From assembly GCA_045617505.1 (NCBI GenBank), contig JAZLIS010000015.1, positions 1 through 5,463 on the forward strand: a stretch of DNA of 5,463 nucleotides. The letters are read 5' to 3'. This DNA is from Cacconaster sp045617505. GTDB taxonomy: Bacteria > Bacteroidota > Bacteroidia > Bacteroidales > UBA932. A program made the position numbers and the translations under genes. Under the pieces are notes generated by a model. It did not search any database and had not been told where the DNA came from. It saw only the letters and a program-made list of their open reading frames with translations. How positions within the stretch are numbered: the stretch's first letter is position 1; each line of letters starts with the position of its first letter. Positions 5,431-5,463 of this stretch are shown here, in pieces.

Positions 5431-5463
5431 CAGGCTTTTCAAATACTCCGTAATCCCTTCCAC
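5428..5463 (-). CDS. Possible C-terminal end of a convergent gene
   Basis: On the minus strand the last 36 bases read VEGITEYLKSL and a stop (TGA at 5430-5428), a plausible helical C-terminus of a gene entering from beyond the right edge and convergent with the operon. A second minus-strand frame is also open here, so eleven codons are too few to be sure, and no function can be assigned. Confidence 0.22.
   Translation of the reverse strand: MEGITEYLKSL

Noticed and set aside
5419..5463. Alternative minus-strand frame reading GRDYGVFEKP onward to a TAG inside the exonuclease gene
   Set aside because: Would overlap the end of the exonuclease gene; too short to prefer over the other open frame, so only the shorter ending is listed, at low confidence.
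1..5463. Insertion sequences, integrase genes, tRNA genes or attachment sites
   Set aside because: None was seen; no transposase-like product, terminal inverted repeats, or cloverleaf-like sequence could be supported.

Overview
The window looks like chromosomal or island DNA of a Bacteroidota bacterium, most likely order Bacteroidales (Bacteroides/Prevotella-like). Three things point there: the general style of the proteins, promoter -7 elements of the form TAnnTTTG, and several genes starting without a purine-rich ribosome binding site. It is densely coded; the only substantial non-coding stretch is a 122-base divergent intergenic region (1735-1856).

Left arm (minus strand). A WYL-domain transcriptional regulator (835-1734) is followed after one base by a conserved-looking protein of unknown function (1-833) that runs off the left edge. 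They form a two-gene operon reading leftward.

Centre. The intergenic region holds two copies of one inverted repeat, TGCC-N7-GGCA, in opposite orientations and centred 45 bp apart. One copy overlaps the best -7 element of the rightward operon. The other lies next to the best -7 element of the regulator gene. The simplest reading is that the WYL protein controls both operons, including its own.

Right arm (plus strand). Eight genes are packed into 1857-5418 with gaps of at most 18 nt, two 1-nt stop/start overlaps and one zero-base junction, so one transcription unit is likely. In order: an unknown 201-aa protein with a WWD C-terminus; a 52-aa small protein; a 47-aa single-span membrane protein; a 68-aa zinc-ribbon protein; an unknown 315-aa protein; a 168-aa phospholipase D-like (single HKD motif) protein with a C-terminal cysteine cluster; a 150-aa exported protein made of six 19-residue repeats; and a 164-aa DEDDh 3'-5' exonuclease of the DNA polymerase III epsilon type. 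The two smallest genes are easily missed because of their size.

How they might work together is inference. A WYL regulator next to an operon with a PLD-type nuclease candidate, a DEDDh exonuclease, a zinc ribbon and a tiny membrane protein resembles the layout of WYL-controlled anti-phage or DNA-damage modules. No canonical defence effector is recognisable, and the exported repeat protein fits that picture poorly. A cluster of accessory genes of mixed role is an equally honest reading.
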